Origin: Callaeas wilsoni
Taxonomy: Eukaryota; Chordata; Aves; Passeriformes; Callaeidae
Assembly: GCA_013398955.1 (NCBI GenBank)
Contig: VWPU01001241.1
Location: 124,001 to 188,000, forward strand
Length of the DNA stretch: 64,000 bases
Reading direction: 5' to 3'
The notes under the pieces were generated by a model. The model was not told where the DNA came from, made no database searches, and saw only the letters and a list, made by a program, of their open reading frames with translations. Positions 52,882-64,000 of the stretch are shown in pieces. A program made the translations under genes and the position numbers. Each line of letters begins with the position of its first letter. Within the stretch, counting starts at the first letter, position 1.

Positions 52882-55800
52882 AATTCAAAATCTCATCATA
52901 AATTTCTCAACAAAGTCTGTGGGAAAAAGTCTTGGAAGGGTAAGTAGCTAATCGAATAAGTTTCAAAATTTTAAGAAATTTTCTTTTCACTGGGAAGCTG
53001 AAAATCAGGATGGAGTGTATTTTCTCTAAAGGGTGTGTATTATTTCAAAGTAAAATTAGTTCAGAGAAGTCTTATAACCTTTACTCTGGAAGCAAGATGG
53101 TCAACAATGTTCTGTGAGAAAAGGTTTTACACAATTTTCCTCCTAGAATTAATGACTTTCTCAGAGATAATATTTTTTCATGAAGAGGAGGATGTGACGG
53201 GATACTGGTACAATCACCATGGCAGTAGCTATTAGATTTGAATTTTTGGATATCATGATCTAGAAATCAACACCAGTTTGTCTTCTGTGCCTGTTCACTT
53301 TATCTCATTCCAACAAATCACATGAGGCTGGGACAACAAAGAGGTAAAGCCTTCTGTAAGCAAAAGCTGTATATTTAAGTGATAGCATCACAAGACTTTG
53401 GGAGGTCTGGCTTTTGATGCCTCCAGGGGACAGTGCAGAAGCCTTAATGAAAAAAAGCAGGATATAAGTCTGCAGAGGGACTAATATAGACCAGTCTGGG
53501 GCTGGAAGGATCTGCAAAAGATTCATGTGGTTTCAGTGAGCACTGAACTGCTTTGTAGGGAAAGGGGACTGAGAGAAACGGATCAAAAGTCTGCCACTGA
53601 GGCTGGGGAAGGTGTATTGGATCAGCAGCTCTTTATATAAATGGCTTCATTGTGCACACAAGGCCTAGACGGGTGGAATATATGCATGCATCCTTTCAAA
53701 CTTATCCAAGGCCAGTTTTCTGACGCGTGATGAAAAAAATATTAATTAAAATGTGGTTGCAAATTCAAAATGAGCTATTTTGTTTGTTTCTGTAGGGCAC
53801 ACAGGGCAGCTGACATACCAAGTTTTATCGATGCCACTTTTCATAATGGAATATTTGAACTAAATATTGTAAAATCCTTACCACTGATCAGTGTGAGAAG
53901 AATATATATATAAAGTCTGTTCCCAGTCTTGTGAAGGTCATGAAACATTTCAGATAGTGTCAAGTAGTGCACAATTCAACATTTTAACAGAAATGCATGG
54001 CAAGACTTCTTTTTCTTCTACTCATGCTACTTTTTATGCTCTTCTTTCCTTATTAACTTTAAAATATTGAAAACTTGTAACAGTAGGAAAGTACCTGAAA
54101 TGTCCTAGAAACACTGTTTTGATTCTCATATCAGGTGTTGAAAATTCTGCTGTAAACTCTGCTTGAAGGACCTCCACATGCAATATGGATCTGGTACCCT
54201 CAGGGATTATTCTGCCATTCTGAAAGGCTTCTAGAGTAGCTGCTCTTTCTAGAAAGGTACGTAATCTAATTTTGAAATACTCCGACTTTAATTTCCACAC
54301 AAAAATGGAATAGGCTTTTTACAGAGAGGCTAATGCCATGGACATATACACATAAAAATCTATCATAGAGCTTACCTTATCTTAACAAAAAAATTAGTTT
54401 GTCTGAGTATTTTGCAGTTTTAAAAGATTTCTTCTTATAGCAGATCGGATGGAGGAAACAATGGTAGTCTCCTTCCATAGATGAGGAACTGCCCCCCTAA
54501 GCCTCTGAGAGGAGACTGAGGAGAGGAGAAAACTCTTGGACACCAAGTGAGCTTCCTCCTGGTTCATCAGAACAAACATGGTGATAATTTCGAGTGCCTG
54601 AAGTTTATTAAACTACTTTCACCTTGCTGCTTGATTAAATGGTTTCTAAAATACATAAAAATACCCACAAAGATAAAGGCTTCAGGAAAATTTAAGTCTT
54701 TTGCAAAAGGAACCACATGTACGAAAGTATACTTTCTATACTTACTATACATATACTGTTATAAATTATTTCCCTATTCAGATATTAGAGCCAATTTGGT
54801 AAGTTGTATTTAACTGTTAGCTAATTAATGCTTTATTTCCTATTTAAATATATATTTTAAAAATAACCCCCCATAATGGTTAAATACTAGAGCTTTAAAA
54901 CTCTGCACCTGTGACTCTTTCATTACTCACTACCTTTACATGTGTGACACCAAAGTCTACTTTGGATCATACATTAATTTCTTAAAACAACTGCAAATCT
55001 GTCATACTCTTAAGCAAGTAAACATATTTATATTGTGCTAGTATTACAAAATATACAGTACCAACTAGCATGCTGTAAGTTATTTTTATGAATAATTAAA
55101 ACCTGTGGAAATAAAGATTTATATATGAGAAAATAAAACAATTAAAATAAGCTGTTATTTGAACTTGTGTACCCCAGGGTTCCTTTAAACCCCTTATTGT
55201 AGAACTCTGTAAATTTGGTAACTGTTCTTAGTGCATTATCTATAGCTGAACTCTTTTATTTTTGGAGACAAACACATTTTCCTTGGATAGCCTAAGCATC
55301 ATCCCAGATTCCTCGGGTTGCTTTGAATTCGGGTTTTCGCTATTCAGAAAGATCTTTATATCACACAGGTATGCATGAAAATTTCCTTCACAGGAAATCA
55401 ACAGCCTCTGGTCTTTTCCTCCTTTTTCCTATTCTAGCCACTGGAATACAAACCCATACTGTTACTTGTGCCCCTATGGAGGCATTCCCACTGCTTCAGG
55501 TAGCATTCTTCCTAAACAGTAGTACTTCTCCAGAAGGTGGAGAGCTTCAAACTTGACTAACAGTCTATTACAAGGGACTGGCTAAAGATGAGCCTAGAAT
55601 ATGAACAAATACTTTATTTAAAAAAATACAATAGAAAATTGTATTATTGATGACTTCTTAGCACTAGCTAAGTATTTTTCAAAGACCATGCTACTCAAAG
55701 AGCGTATTTAACTTCACAAAACCTAAGGAGAGTAACTGACACAAACAAACTTCTCTTGTCCATAGTTGTGAGTGGAAGCTGAAGGTATTTTGTAACTCAT

Positions 55801-57722
55801 GCTGATAAATACCCTATTCTCCCCTACCTGTTAAGAGAATGCAGATTTGGGACATGATTTTTTAAAATTTTGTTTGCAGTCCAAGCCCTGCTAACACTCA
55901 ACTTTGTCACATTACATTCACCTGTTTTCCAGGATCTGACAGTTTCATAAGTGATTGCACACAGGATATACTACAGTGAATATCAATATAAACAGCTTAA
56001 AATGTTCAAAGAATTTAGGAAAAAGAACATAAAAATGGAAAAATAAAAATCAGGTCCTACGTAGGAGAACAGGCAACCTAGGGAGGCATTCACCCTTGTG
56101 ATCAAAACCAGCTCATATTTTAACTGTCTTCCACACCCTTATATGTGAAATTTGGAATGTATCTAGGGTTTTGCAAGGCTCATAGATGGCACAAAAGGAA
56201 GAATAACATGGATGATTACAACAAATCCTCAAAAGTCTTCAAATAGTCGCTTAAGCTGTTTAAGCCCAGAGCACCTACTCAGAGGCCGAGTGAGAAATCT
56301 AATAGTGAATTTGAACAAATATTCAGTGTCAGTTGAAAGCAACAAACTATAATCTGGAAATGCGTCCATTAAAATCAAAAGTCTGAAAAATTAAATCAAG
56401 GCCTCTTCCGGAAGATAGCTGAGTAGGTCAGGTGGAACTGTGCTCAAGCTACATATTCTGAGGATTTCTTCATTATGCATTTCTGGCCAGGATGGTTATA
56501 GGATAATGGTTTTTTTCCCAAATAAAGCCATTTTTTTTCATACTATATACTGTTCATTACTAATCTGAAGATTTTAAAAAATATATACAAAAACGTATAA
56601 AATGCAATTCTACATCGCCTGAATTTTACATTGGTCATTACTACAAAATGTTTAAAAAATCTCCAATTGTAAATAAAAACAAGGAATGGAAACAATACTA
56701 GAGTCCATATACATTAATAACACAATGCATCTAAAGCATAACAATATATAGTGAGCTATTGAAACCACAACTAGTTTCTCCTCCTTATGTTAATTAAGAG
56801 GCAAAACCAAAAAAGCATGGATTTCTCTCAACGAAATTGCAAACAGACTCTACATGTACTAGTCAGATTAAAGTAAAATACCTTATATGCATTTGCTGTG
56901 TTTGCAGCCAGATAGAAATGAGTTATGAATTTCACAGTGTGTTTGCACTCTATTTCCATTGCTATTACATTAACTGTCTCATAGTTTCAAAATACTTTAA
57001 TGATTATCACTTGATCCTGCTTACTGTCCTTCACAGGCAATATTACCCCTATTCTATTATTTAAAATGCCTTTCATTTGATTAAACATACTGCATTTCAG
57101 TTTACTGTGAAATTAAGCTTTATTATGGTATACGTTTGGTAGTTTTTTACAACATAAAATAATGACACAAATTGGCAGCTAGACAGAAGCTATAAATTTA
57201 GACAGAGAGGCTCCACAAGCACAGCTCATACCAGGAATTTTTCATGTCCTATTATCAGCAATAAGGCACATAGATCCATAAGACACCTTAAATACTATCA
57301 TTTCACTGTAACTGAGTCCAGTAACAATGGCTTGACTTTCAATATCTTCCATCTGTGCAACAAAATATGTACATACTTAGAAGTGTGTGTTTCACAATAC
57401 TTTAAGGTATAGAAGTAATGCTTTTAATGTTGTTTGTAACACTCAAGCTCTTGTTGATAACTGTGCTCCAATTACTAAAATGAACTGCAAACACAAAGTC
57501 TTAAGTTTATGTTATTTTTTCAACACTTGGTTGTGAAAACATGGAACTAAATCCAGATCCAGATGTCCTCCCCCGTGTGTTACAGATTCCTGCAAGCTCA
57601 CACATGAGGAAAGGCTTAGCTTCAAGCACATGAAAGTCAGAAGTTCATTATCTAAATGGGATATTATTAAAATTGGGATTAAAGTGGCCTCACCAGATGT
57701 TTAATCTTGTGAAATGCTTAAA

Positions 57723-57757
57723 AGCAGCACCAAGTCAGACTTGGTGTCCACTGCTTG
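57723..57757. repeat. Imperfect hairpin, 8-bp plus 6-bp stem
   Basis: CACCAAGT (57729-57736) is complementary to ACTTGGTG (57740-57747) around a CAG loop. The arms extend by AAGCAG (57723-57728) against CTGCTT (57752-57757) across a 4-nt bulge. It is too short for a typical pri-miRNA stem. Confidence 0.8.
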
Positions 57758-57889
57758 CTTCTTTTTGATCAAGTACTGATAAACAATACTTTTTTAGCAT
57801 TTTCAGAATTTAAATAAATATGAATAGTGTTTCGGAAGGGCAGTTTTTATTTCACTTGATTTTGCTGGTGAAAATTTTATCAATTTTCT

Positions 57890-58150
57890 GATACGTAATA
57901 GTATCATAGATGATTTTAAGAGCTGCATTTTCAGCTAATGCCCAAATAACTCTCAAGGTTTTTATCAGCCTATATTTTACTGACCCAAAATTCAAACACA
58001 ATCTCAGTGACAAGGGATCTGACAAAGAACCTCTAAGCAATGCCATCTGTGATGAGAATCTGACATGTTCAGCTTTAGAAAGGTCAATGCAGAAGGACAA
58101 CCTTGCTTGCCGTATCCATCACAACAAAATTCAGCAGTTTGGATGAAGAA
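57890..58150. promoter_or_regulatory. Candidate conserved non-coding element in intron 1
   Basis: About 250 bp open on both strands (an 82-codon frame minus, a 78-codon frame plus), of even composition and without repeats. Neither translation resembles a known protein and no splice sites frame it well. Conserved non-coding DNA or chance openness are the alternatives. Confidence 0.25.
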
Positions 58151-59879
58151 AATCCTCTCCTTTAGTCTGATCAATCACGCAATATCAGGGTATACTATGG
58201 AAATGTACTAACGTGATTGCAAATATTGATTTTTCTTTGATGCTGTCACCTTTAAATCTGCATAATACTCCAGTCTGGGAGACTACTTCCCACTATTTGA
58301 CATTGTTGAAAGAATGAATTAGAAAAGTTATCAAAAAAAAGTACTTCAGGAGATAGTGTTTTCTTTAAACCACAGCTTTTAAAATGCCTCAAAGTATTTG
58401 TAAAATTATGTTTATTTTTAATTGAAAAATTGCATAAGCTTCAATTCTGGTTAACTAGTTACAAAGTTGTTCAGTCAAGCAACCCCCAGGCCATGAACCT
58501 ACTTTAATTGTTTTATTCCTTCATGAGTTACTCAATCCTGTCTATTCAGACAATGCCCTCCAGCAACTTTTCAGAGCTTCTGATCTGCAGGAACACTTTG
58601 ACCTTCTGTATGCCTCTTCAAAATGTGACAGCAAGGTAGAATTACTCATACTTTGCTTTGCTCAGAGTTCAACTTTTTCCATGGACATGTCAGAAAAATA
58701 ACTACAGTAATCTGGCGACATTTGAGTCTTGAAGGAAGTTCAGCATTACTTTTTTTACTTTCATAGGTAACTATGAAAAATTCAAGTACAAACACTACAT
58801 GGAAATAAGGATGGATGTAATGAACCCTGTGCAGAATTAAGGAAAATTATGTAGGAAAAAAAAACAGTAGAAGTAACATGACAGAAAGCTAAAGAGTGCT
58901 TTACTGAAACCAGTATCAAGCACTGCTTGATCTCTATGGTACACTAGGTGTAACTGATCAGTCAGAAGTCTACAAAGGAGTATAAAGGTGGCCCAAACTC
59001 TTTCATTATCTTCCACTGTTGAAATACTATGTACAATAATGTTTCATAAATTATGACGATTTTTTTCTTTGGCAGGATGGAGCAGTTAAGTAAATCTGAA
59101 CTAAATAATTTATTTAGTTCTTAAAATAGTTCATTATATCTTTTAACCACCAAGGTAACTTATAATAAGCAGATTATAACTTCCAGAAGTACTACATGCT
59201 CTAATGCTTTCATCCATGCATAGCTGTTTCTCCTTTTCATTTTACTAGCACTGAAAGAAAAATTCAGTAATAGTAATATTTAGCATGCTGACTAGACTCC
59301 TGCAACCAATCTAGTGTAGCAGCCTATAAGTAGAAGCACAAACATGAAAAAAAACTGGACTATGAAGAAGACACTCAGACCTGTGATAGTCACTGATCTT
59401 AAAAATACATTTTCAGTGGTTAGATGAGTCAAATATGATATGAATGATTTAAAGATTATGACATCTTTTAGCTGATGTAGTGCCACCTAATGAGCATAAA
59501 CGGTTGAAGTCACCTCAAATATACCATTATTTTAAAGAATGCTTTAAAATGAGTACACCAAACAAAATATAAAGTGTGACACAGTGTGGACAGTATGATG
59601 CCACTCTTCATGCATGCTAGTTTAGTATTTCTAAGTCTCATTGGAATGGTAGGGAGCAAGGAATCACGTAAGGCTGTTATTAAGTTAAACTGTAAACGTA
59701 TTTTACACCATCATCATTTGTGCCATAGGCTTCTTTAAAGAAAATGTAGCACATGAAAGCTAAACAATTATTGGTAAAATATATGGAAATGCCTCTTAGC
59801 TCTCTGGCTAGTCCCCCTCACTTGTGATGCTTTCTAATATGTCATTTTTTCCAGAGGGGTTCCCCTGTGTAAGGAGCAG

Positions 59880-60310
59880 CCTCTGCTGCAGAGTCAGGGC
59901 AGAGTCTCACACACACAGGAGGGCTCCGGTCCCACCTCTCCCGTATGGCGATCGTAGCAGCTGGCACACCTCTGTGCCAAACACAGACACGGGAGGGGCC
60001 ATTTACTGGCCACCAGCTGTCATTCATCTCCTGTGTGAATAAAGGAGCAAGATGTCATATTATTGTTTTGCATGCTGCTTTGGAATAGATGGTGTCTGAA
60101 CTGTGAATAAAGGTATGCCGCAGTTTGGCAATCATTGCTCTGGACTAAAACAACAGCAGCAGACGGTTTTGCTATACCCAAGATCAATTCAGACTTGGCT
60201 GTAGCCCATTGCAGGTAGTGGTGCAGCTCCACAGTTGTCATGAAGAAGTCCAGCTAGAACATTTGCATTAGAGCGATGCCCCCCATCTATTGTGGAATGA
60301 TAAATACTTC
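59880..60310. promoter_or_regulatory. Candidate conserved non-coding element in intron 1
   Basis: The most CpG-containing block of the distal intron. It holds an E-box CAGCTG (60014-60019) and two identical 12-bp copies of TGTGAATAAAGG (60034-60045 and 60102-60113), with TTTGCATGCTGC between them. Short overlapping open frames on both strands do not resemble the MMP16 first exon or any other family. A regulatory element is the best reading but is inferred. Confidence 0.32.
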
Positions 60311-63224
60311 AAGCAGTGCATACTCCTATTTTAGCTCAGTGCTTTCCAGACAGTCAAGATGGACAGTGACCCCCAGACATTTTTAGAGCATAAAATGTAT
60401 TCAACCTTCTGATCTTGACAGCTTGCACCAAGCTCTCACCAGCCCCAGCTAAAGGTAGTAAAGCCTGGCAGGAAAAACAGGCAAAGCAAAGCCACTGCTG
60501 TCCTAAAAGTCCTTTGGGGTCACAGACAACCAGCGCAAGTCAAAGCACACCACTTGGAGTCTTCACCTGTGCTCTGAGACCAGCTTCCTGAGAAAACAAC
60601 CTGGCTTGAAGGGATGTTTGCACCATCCAACACTTAAGATGTGCTAAGCACTACTTGGTTACAGTTATGACTCGAAATAAAAATCTCTACTACCTGAAAA
60701 AAAAATTTACATCCTTCACTTTAAAAAGGTAACAGCTTCCAGATGGTACAACTGTCAAGGCAGATCACTTTATGAATGAGTTCCAGCTATCATGACAGTA
60801 TCATTTTTAGTACAGATGCAGACAAAAAAAGTCCAGAAACACAACAGGATAGAGGATTTCAATTGTAAGGTTCTCTCTTTCAATCTTGTGATAAAAGTCA
60901 TTTTGAAATAATGCAATGTTCAGTACTGCTTTTGAAGTATAATAATATGCAGCTATATGTTATAGATAGAATTAAAAAGCCCAACTCTGAAAACAACTGA
61001 GTAGTATTGTACAATACAGCCCAGCAACACTTCAGGATTGTTTTAAGCAAAAGCAGAGCAGAAATGACACCGCCAAAGTGTCTAGGAAAACTGACAACTC
61101 TAAGATATAAGAATGTGTAGTTCAGAGAAACTACACATCCCACACAACCACATATTTCTGGCACTTGTGAAGGAATATTTAAAAATAATAATAAAAAAAA
61201 AGAGTTAACAGAAGTTAAGAATTACATGCAATTCTAACCAGTTGAAGTTTTCTCCCCTGTTCCATTTCCATACATGTTGCACCATTACTTCATCCTTTCA
61301 AGAATCGTTCTCAGAACATTTGATCACCTGACAATCACAGTTCACTCAGCTACTGTTAATGCAAGCTCTCAGATCTTGGGAAAAAGTGGGTTGTGGCAGG
61401 TGATTTCCATGGTCAAAACATACTGTACAAAAGATTTAAGCAAAATGAGCCATCACATGTCATGTGGGAGATTGTTAATTGCCAGAACTCCTCCGAGGTT
61501 CTTCTGGGAAGGAGGAAGAGAGAAAAGTGGAATATAAGTACGATGTAAAACACAAAAGATGAGAATAGTATAATAGTATACATTCAAATTTGTGTAAGAT
61601 CTTAGTAAACAAAGGTATTCCTAAGACAAAAATTTCAATTGACTCTAAGTTCCATTATTTACCTATAGGAAACATTTTGCAGTTTGCCTGTAACAAGTGC
61701 AAATAATTTTGGTTCTTTTTTTTTCTCACCTGCACTGTGCAGGATGCATAAGGACACATATATGATTTAAGCCTTACTGCTAATTGTTTTTTTTCTAAAT
61801 TACTCATATTTGTAAACAATTCCCAGATCATTTGTGAAATACTTTTTTCCATTTGAGGGAAAACATAAACCAAAACACAACTCCCAAACAAAAACAAACC
61901 TCTTAAGGTTTTTTTGGATACAAAGAAAAGTACAATAATTTCAAAAACACAAGCAGCTGGTGGATTGGCATGTGAAGGCTGATGACAGGTCTGTGGAATT
62001 TATGGAACACATATGCACTTGTATATTTCCACTCAGAATAAAAAGAAAACTGAGCTACCTATTGCTTACCCTAATGCAGCATGAAAGTCAGGACTATATT
62101 TTATAGTCAGATCTGTCTCAGATAAGAAAATGACACCCATGCTACTGCTGTTGGTTACCATGTAACCTGGTACATTTACACAAACGTATCTAAAGATCAC
62201 CCACAGCACATCACAACCTCAAGTGCCCGTCACCTTCCAAATATATAACAGGCATTTGACTTCCACTGTGAAAGATCAAGAGCCTCACAAATGATAATAC
62301 TGCCGTATAACATCTATTTTTATGGAATGTTATGACAACTTATTTGGAAACACAGGGTTTGTATTTTGCAGAAGAGAAACACTGCTGTCAAGGGGAAAAC
62401 TTGTGGGTATATTGTGATGAGAGATTCTTCTGCTTGGTTTCTTATGCCTGCACCTGGTGGAGCCATTTATAGTAGTTTGCCATCATAAGCATACTGACCT
62501 AAAATGGAAATAGGAACCATTACAGAATGACATGAGTAAGCTTTCTCAAATAAAAACATTCAGGCAGCCATCAGCAGAACTAAATCCATATGATCAACCT
62601 GAAGTATGCTCTAAAGCAGCTGTGTGTTGATTACACTGTAAAGAGAGAAACTGCAGCTGGAAAAATCTTCAACAACTTCATGTCTTTGCCATCTGATTAT
62701 AAAGGAGTAGGAATAGAGAGAGAGTAAATACCAACTGCACCGTGTGGTTTCTTTGCACCACAGCTTATGAATTAAATAAATTGCAATACATTTTTGAGTT
62801 AGAAGAATCAGACATTCCTTCATGAACCAGCCATTTAGACAGTCTTCCTTCTTAAAAGCATATTAAGTATATTGTTTTATGTGACAGTATATATTGCTTC
62901 AATTTATTTGCCCACTTGTCTCTCTCTGAAAACCTGATTGACACTCTTCCTAAAGCTCTCCCTGCTGCCATCCACCTGTCTTCTCCACCTTCTTAGACTT
63001 ACAGTCAAAGCTCTGCCTCTGCCTTGTTGAACTTTTACACAGTTCTGGATTATTTCTTACACCCCATTTGACCTCTCTAAAACTCCAAGAAAATGTTACC
63101 TTTCCTCCTCTTACCTGCCTTGGGATTTAAAATCGTGAATTCTGAGTGCTGTACTCGCTCACTCACTTCACTCAGGCTTTACTCCGGCCTTCTTGCCTGC
63201 CTTTTCCAAGCCAACAGCTTCCAT

Positions 63225-63400
63225 AGCAGATTATAGCCTTTCTGGCAGTGGCCCACATGAGTCTACACAGTGCATTACAGGAGATAATGAGTTCGTTCTG
63301 CCCACGCTATGAGCTAGCCAAGACGAACCTGCTTTACATGGAGCTAAGGCTGAATTAAAAAAGCCCTCCTGAGATAATGAAATACATCAGATCAAACAGC
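63225..63400. promoter_or_regulatory. Candidate conserved non-coding element in intron 1
   Basis: Moderate-GC block with several CpGs and two exact copies of GAGATAATGA (63281-63290 and 63371-63380) 90 bp apart, each containing a TAAT core. It follows a pyrimidine-rich stretch. Function is inferred. Confidence 0.27.
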
Positions 63401-63884
63401 ATTCTGTCAATAGGCACAGATATTTCGGACTCAGCTCAACTCACATTGCACTTTCTCAGAGCCCACATGAGAGACTCTAAATACACCTATGGAATATCTT
63501 GAGAGACATTTCCTCACTCTTCTAATTCTTCCTGTCACAAACTCCACATTGCATTCATATAAATGTGTGGAAACCACTCCTGGATGAAGCAAAAAAGACA
63601 GGAGCACTCAAGAGTACTCCTTCTTGTTTACCCTTGGTATTTCCTCTGTAGTTTTGGAGGGTTTGGGATTTAAAAATAAATAAAAATCTTCTTTGCACAA
63701 AACTTCTGCTGAAGGTGCAAAAACACCTGAGTCAGTGCTGCTTAGGACAACGTGGATATAGAGGATCACTAGCCTAGGCTGTTCCTCACTGAGGTGCAGC
63801 TGACCTGCTTCTGATGCTGCCTCTTTTTTTTCTTTGACATTTCTATTTCCACACACTGAACACATTTACCATCATGTCATGAGT

Positions 63885-64000
63885 TACAGTGTCCTGTTCT
63901 GGACTCTCCAGTACAAAGGAGACATAGACACATGGAAGGAAGTTCAGCAAAGGGTCATGAAGATGATCATAGGGCACCTTTCATACCAGAAGAAGTTGAG
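63885..64000 (+). mobile_element. CR1 LINE fragment, cut by window end
   Basis: Forward-strand CR1 (cagtgtcctgttctggactc, then tccagtacaaaggagacat, aaagggtcatgaagatgatc and agaagaagttgag). These blocks lie immediately 5', in element coordinates, of those that begin the copy at 46258, so this fragment must continue past position 64000. Confidence 0.88.

Larger units (their letters stand above)
38998..64000 (-). other. MMP16: MMP16 intron 1 (partial, more than 25 kb)
   Basis: Everything above exon 2 lacks a recognisable MMP16 first exon: no open segment on the minus strand encodes a signal peptide followed by a suitable phase-0 donor and an MMP-type N-terminus, and there is no GC-rich promoter-like island. 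I therefore assign it to intron 1. It holds CR1 fragments at 40566-40669, 46258-46645 and 63885-64000, simple repeats (51358-51373, 51548-51599, 52839-52881) and several dense blocks that may be conserved regulatory DNA. A small nested non-coding RNA gene cannot be excluded from sequence alone. Confidence 0.75.

Noticed and set aside
39000..64000. Search for MMP16 exon 1 (signal peptide) within the right part of the window
   Set aside because: No minus-strand segment encodes a plausible signal peptide and N-terminal propeptide with a phase-0 donor. The candidate at 59842-60027 is charged and Trp/Pro-rich and does not match.

Overview
This window is vertebrate nuclear DNA, almost certainly from a bird. 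It carries part of one gene: four consecutive exons of a membrane-type matrix metalloproteinase, MMP16 (MT3-MMP), on the minus strand. The bird assignment rests on five CR1 retrotransposon copies that I recognise by sequence, together with the interspersed-repeat-poor, AT-rich intronic DNA typical of avian genomes. I cannot resolve the species.

Reading the minus strand from high to low coordinates, the layout is as follows. Part of intron 1 fills 38998-64000; exon 1, with the signal peptide, lies outside the window. Exon 2 (38849-38997) encodes the start of the propeptide. Intron 2 is about 7.6 kb. Exon 3 (31116-31238) encodes the cysteine switch and the furin site. Intron 3 is about 8.6 kb. 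Exon 4 (22244-22548) encodes the first part of the catalytic domain, with the MT-loop and the structural zinc/calcium region. Intron 4 is about 19.5 kb. Exon 5 (2550-2711) encodes the catalytic zinc motif and Met-turn. The start of intron 5 fills 1-2549. The hinge, hemopexin domain, transmembrane segment and 3' UTR lie beyond coordinate 1. All splice junctions in the window obey GT-AG, and the phases join into one open frame of 247 residues.

The exons together encode latency control (propeptide, cysteine switch), proprotein-convertase activation (RRKR) and the catalytic zinc site of a cell-surface collagenase and proMMP2 activator. Exon 3 and exon 5 are each symmetric in phase, so skipping either would keep frame: loss of exon 3 would remove the latency and furin elements, and loss of exon 5 would remove the active site.

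The remaining roughly 99 percent is intronic. It holds five CR1 fragments (three in the gene's orientation, two antisense), simple repeats (a 93-bp AAAAC array; several poly-T/poly-A, TTTG, AT and CT tracts), small tandem duplications, a perfect 20-bp palindrome, and several higher-complexity blocks with homeodomain-, octamer- or E-box-like words that look like candidate conserved non-coding elements. I found no second protein-coding gene, no tRNA or rRNA, no CRISPR array and no coherent undescribed multi-gene system.
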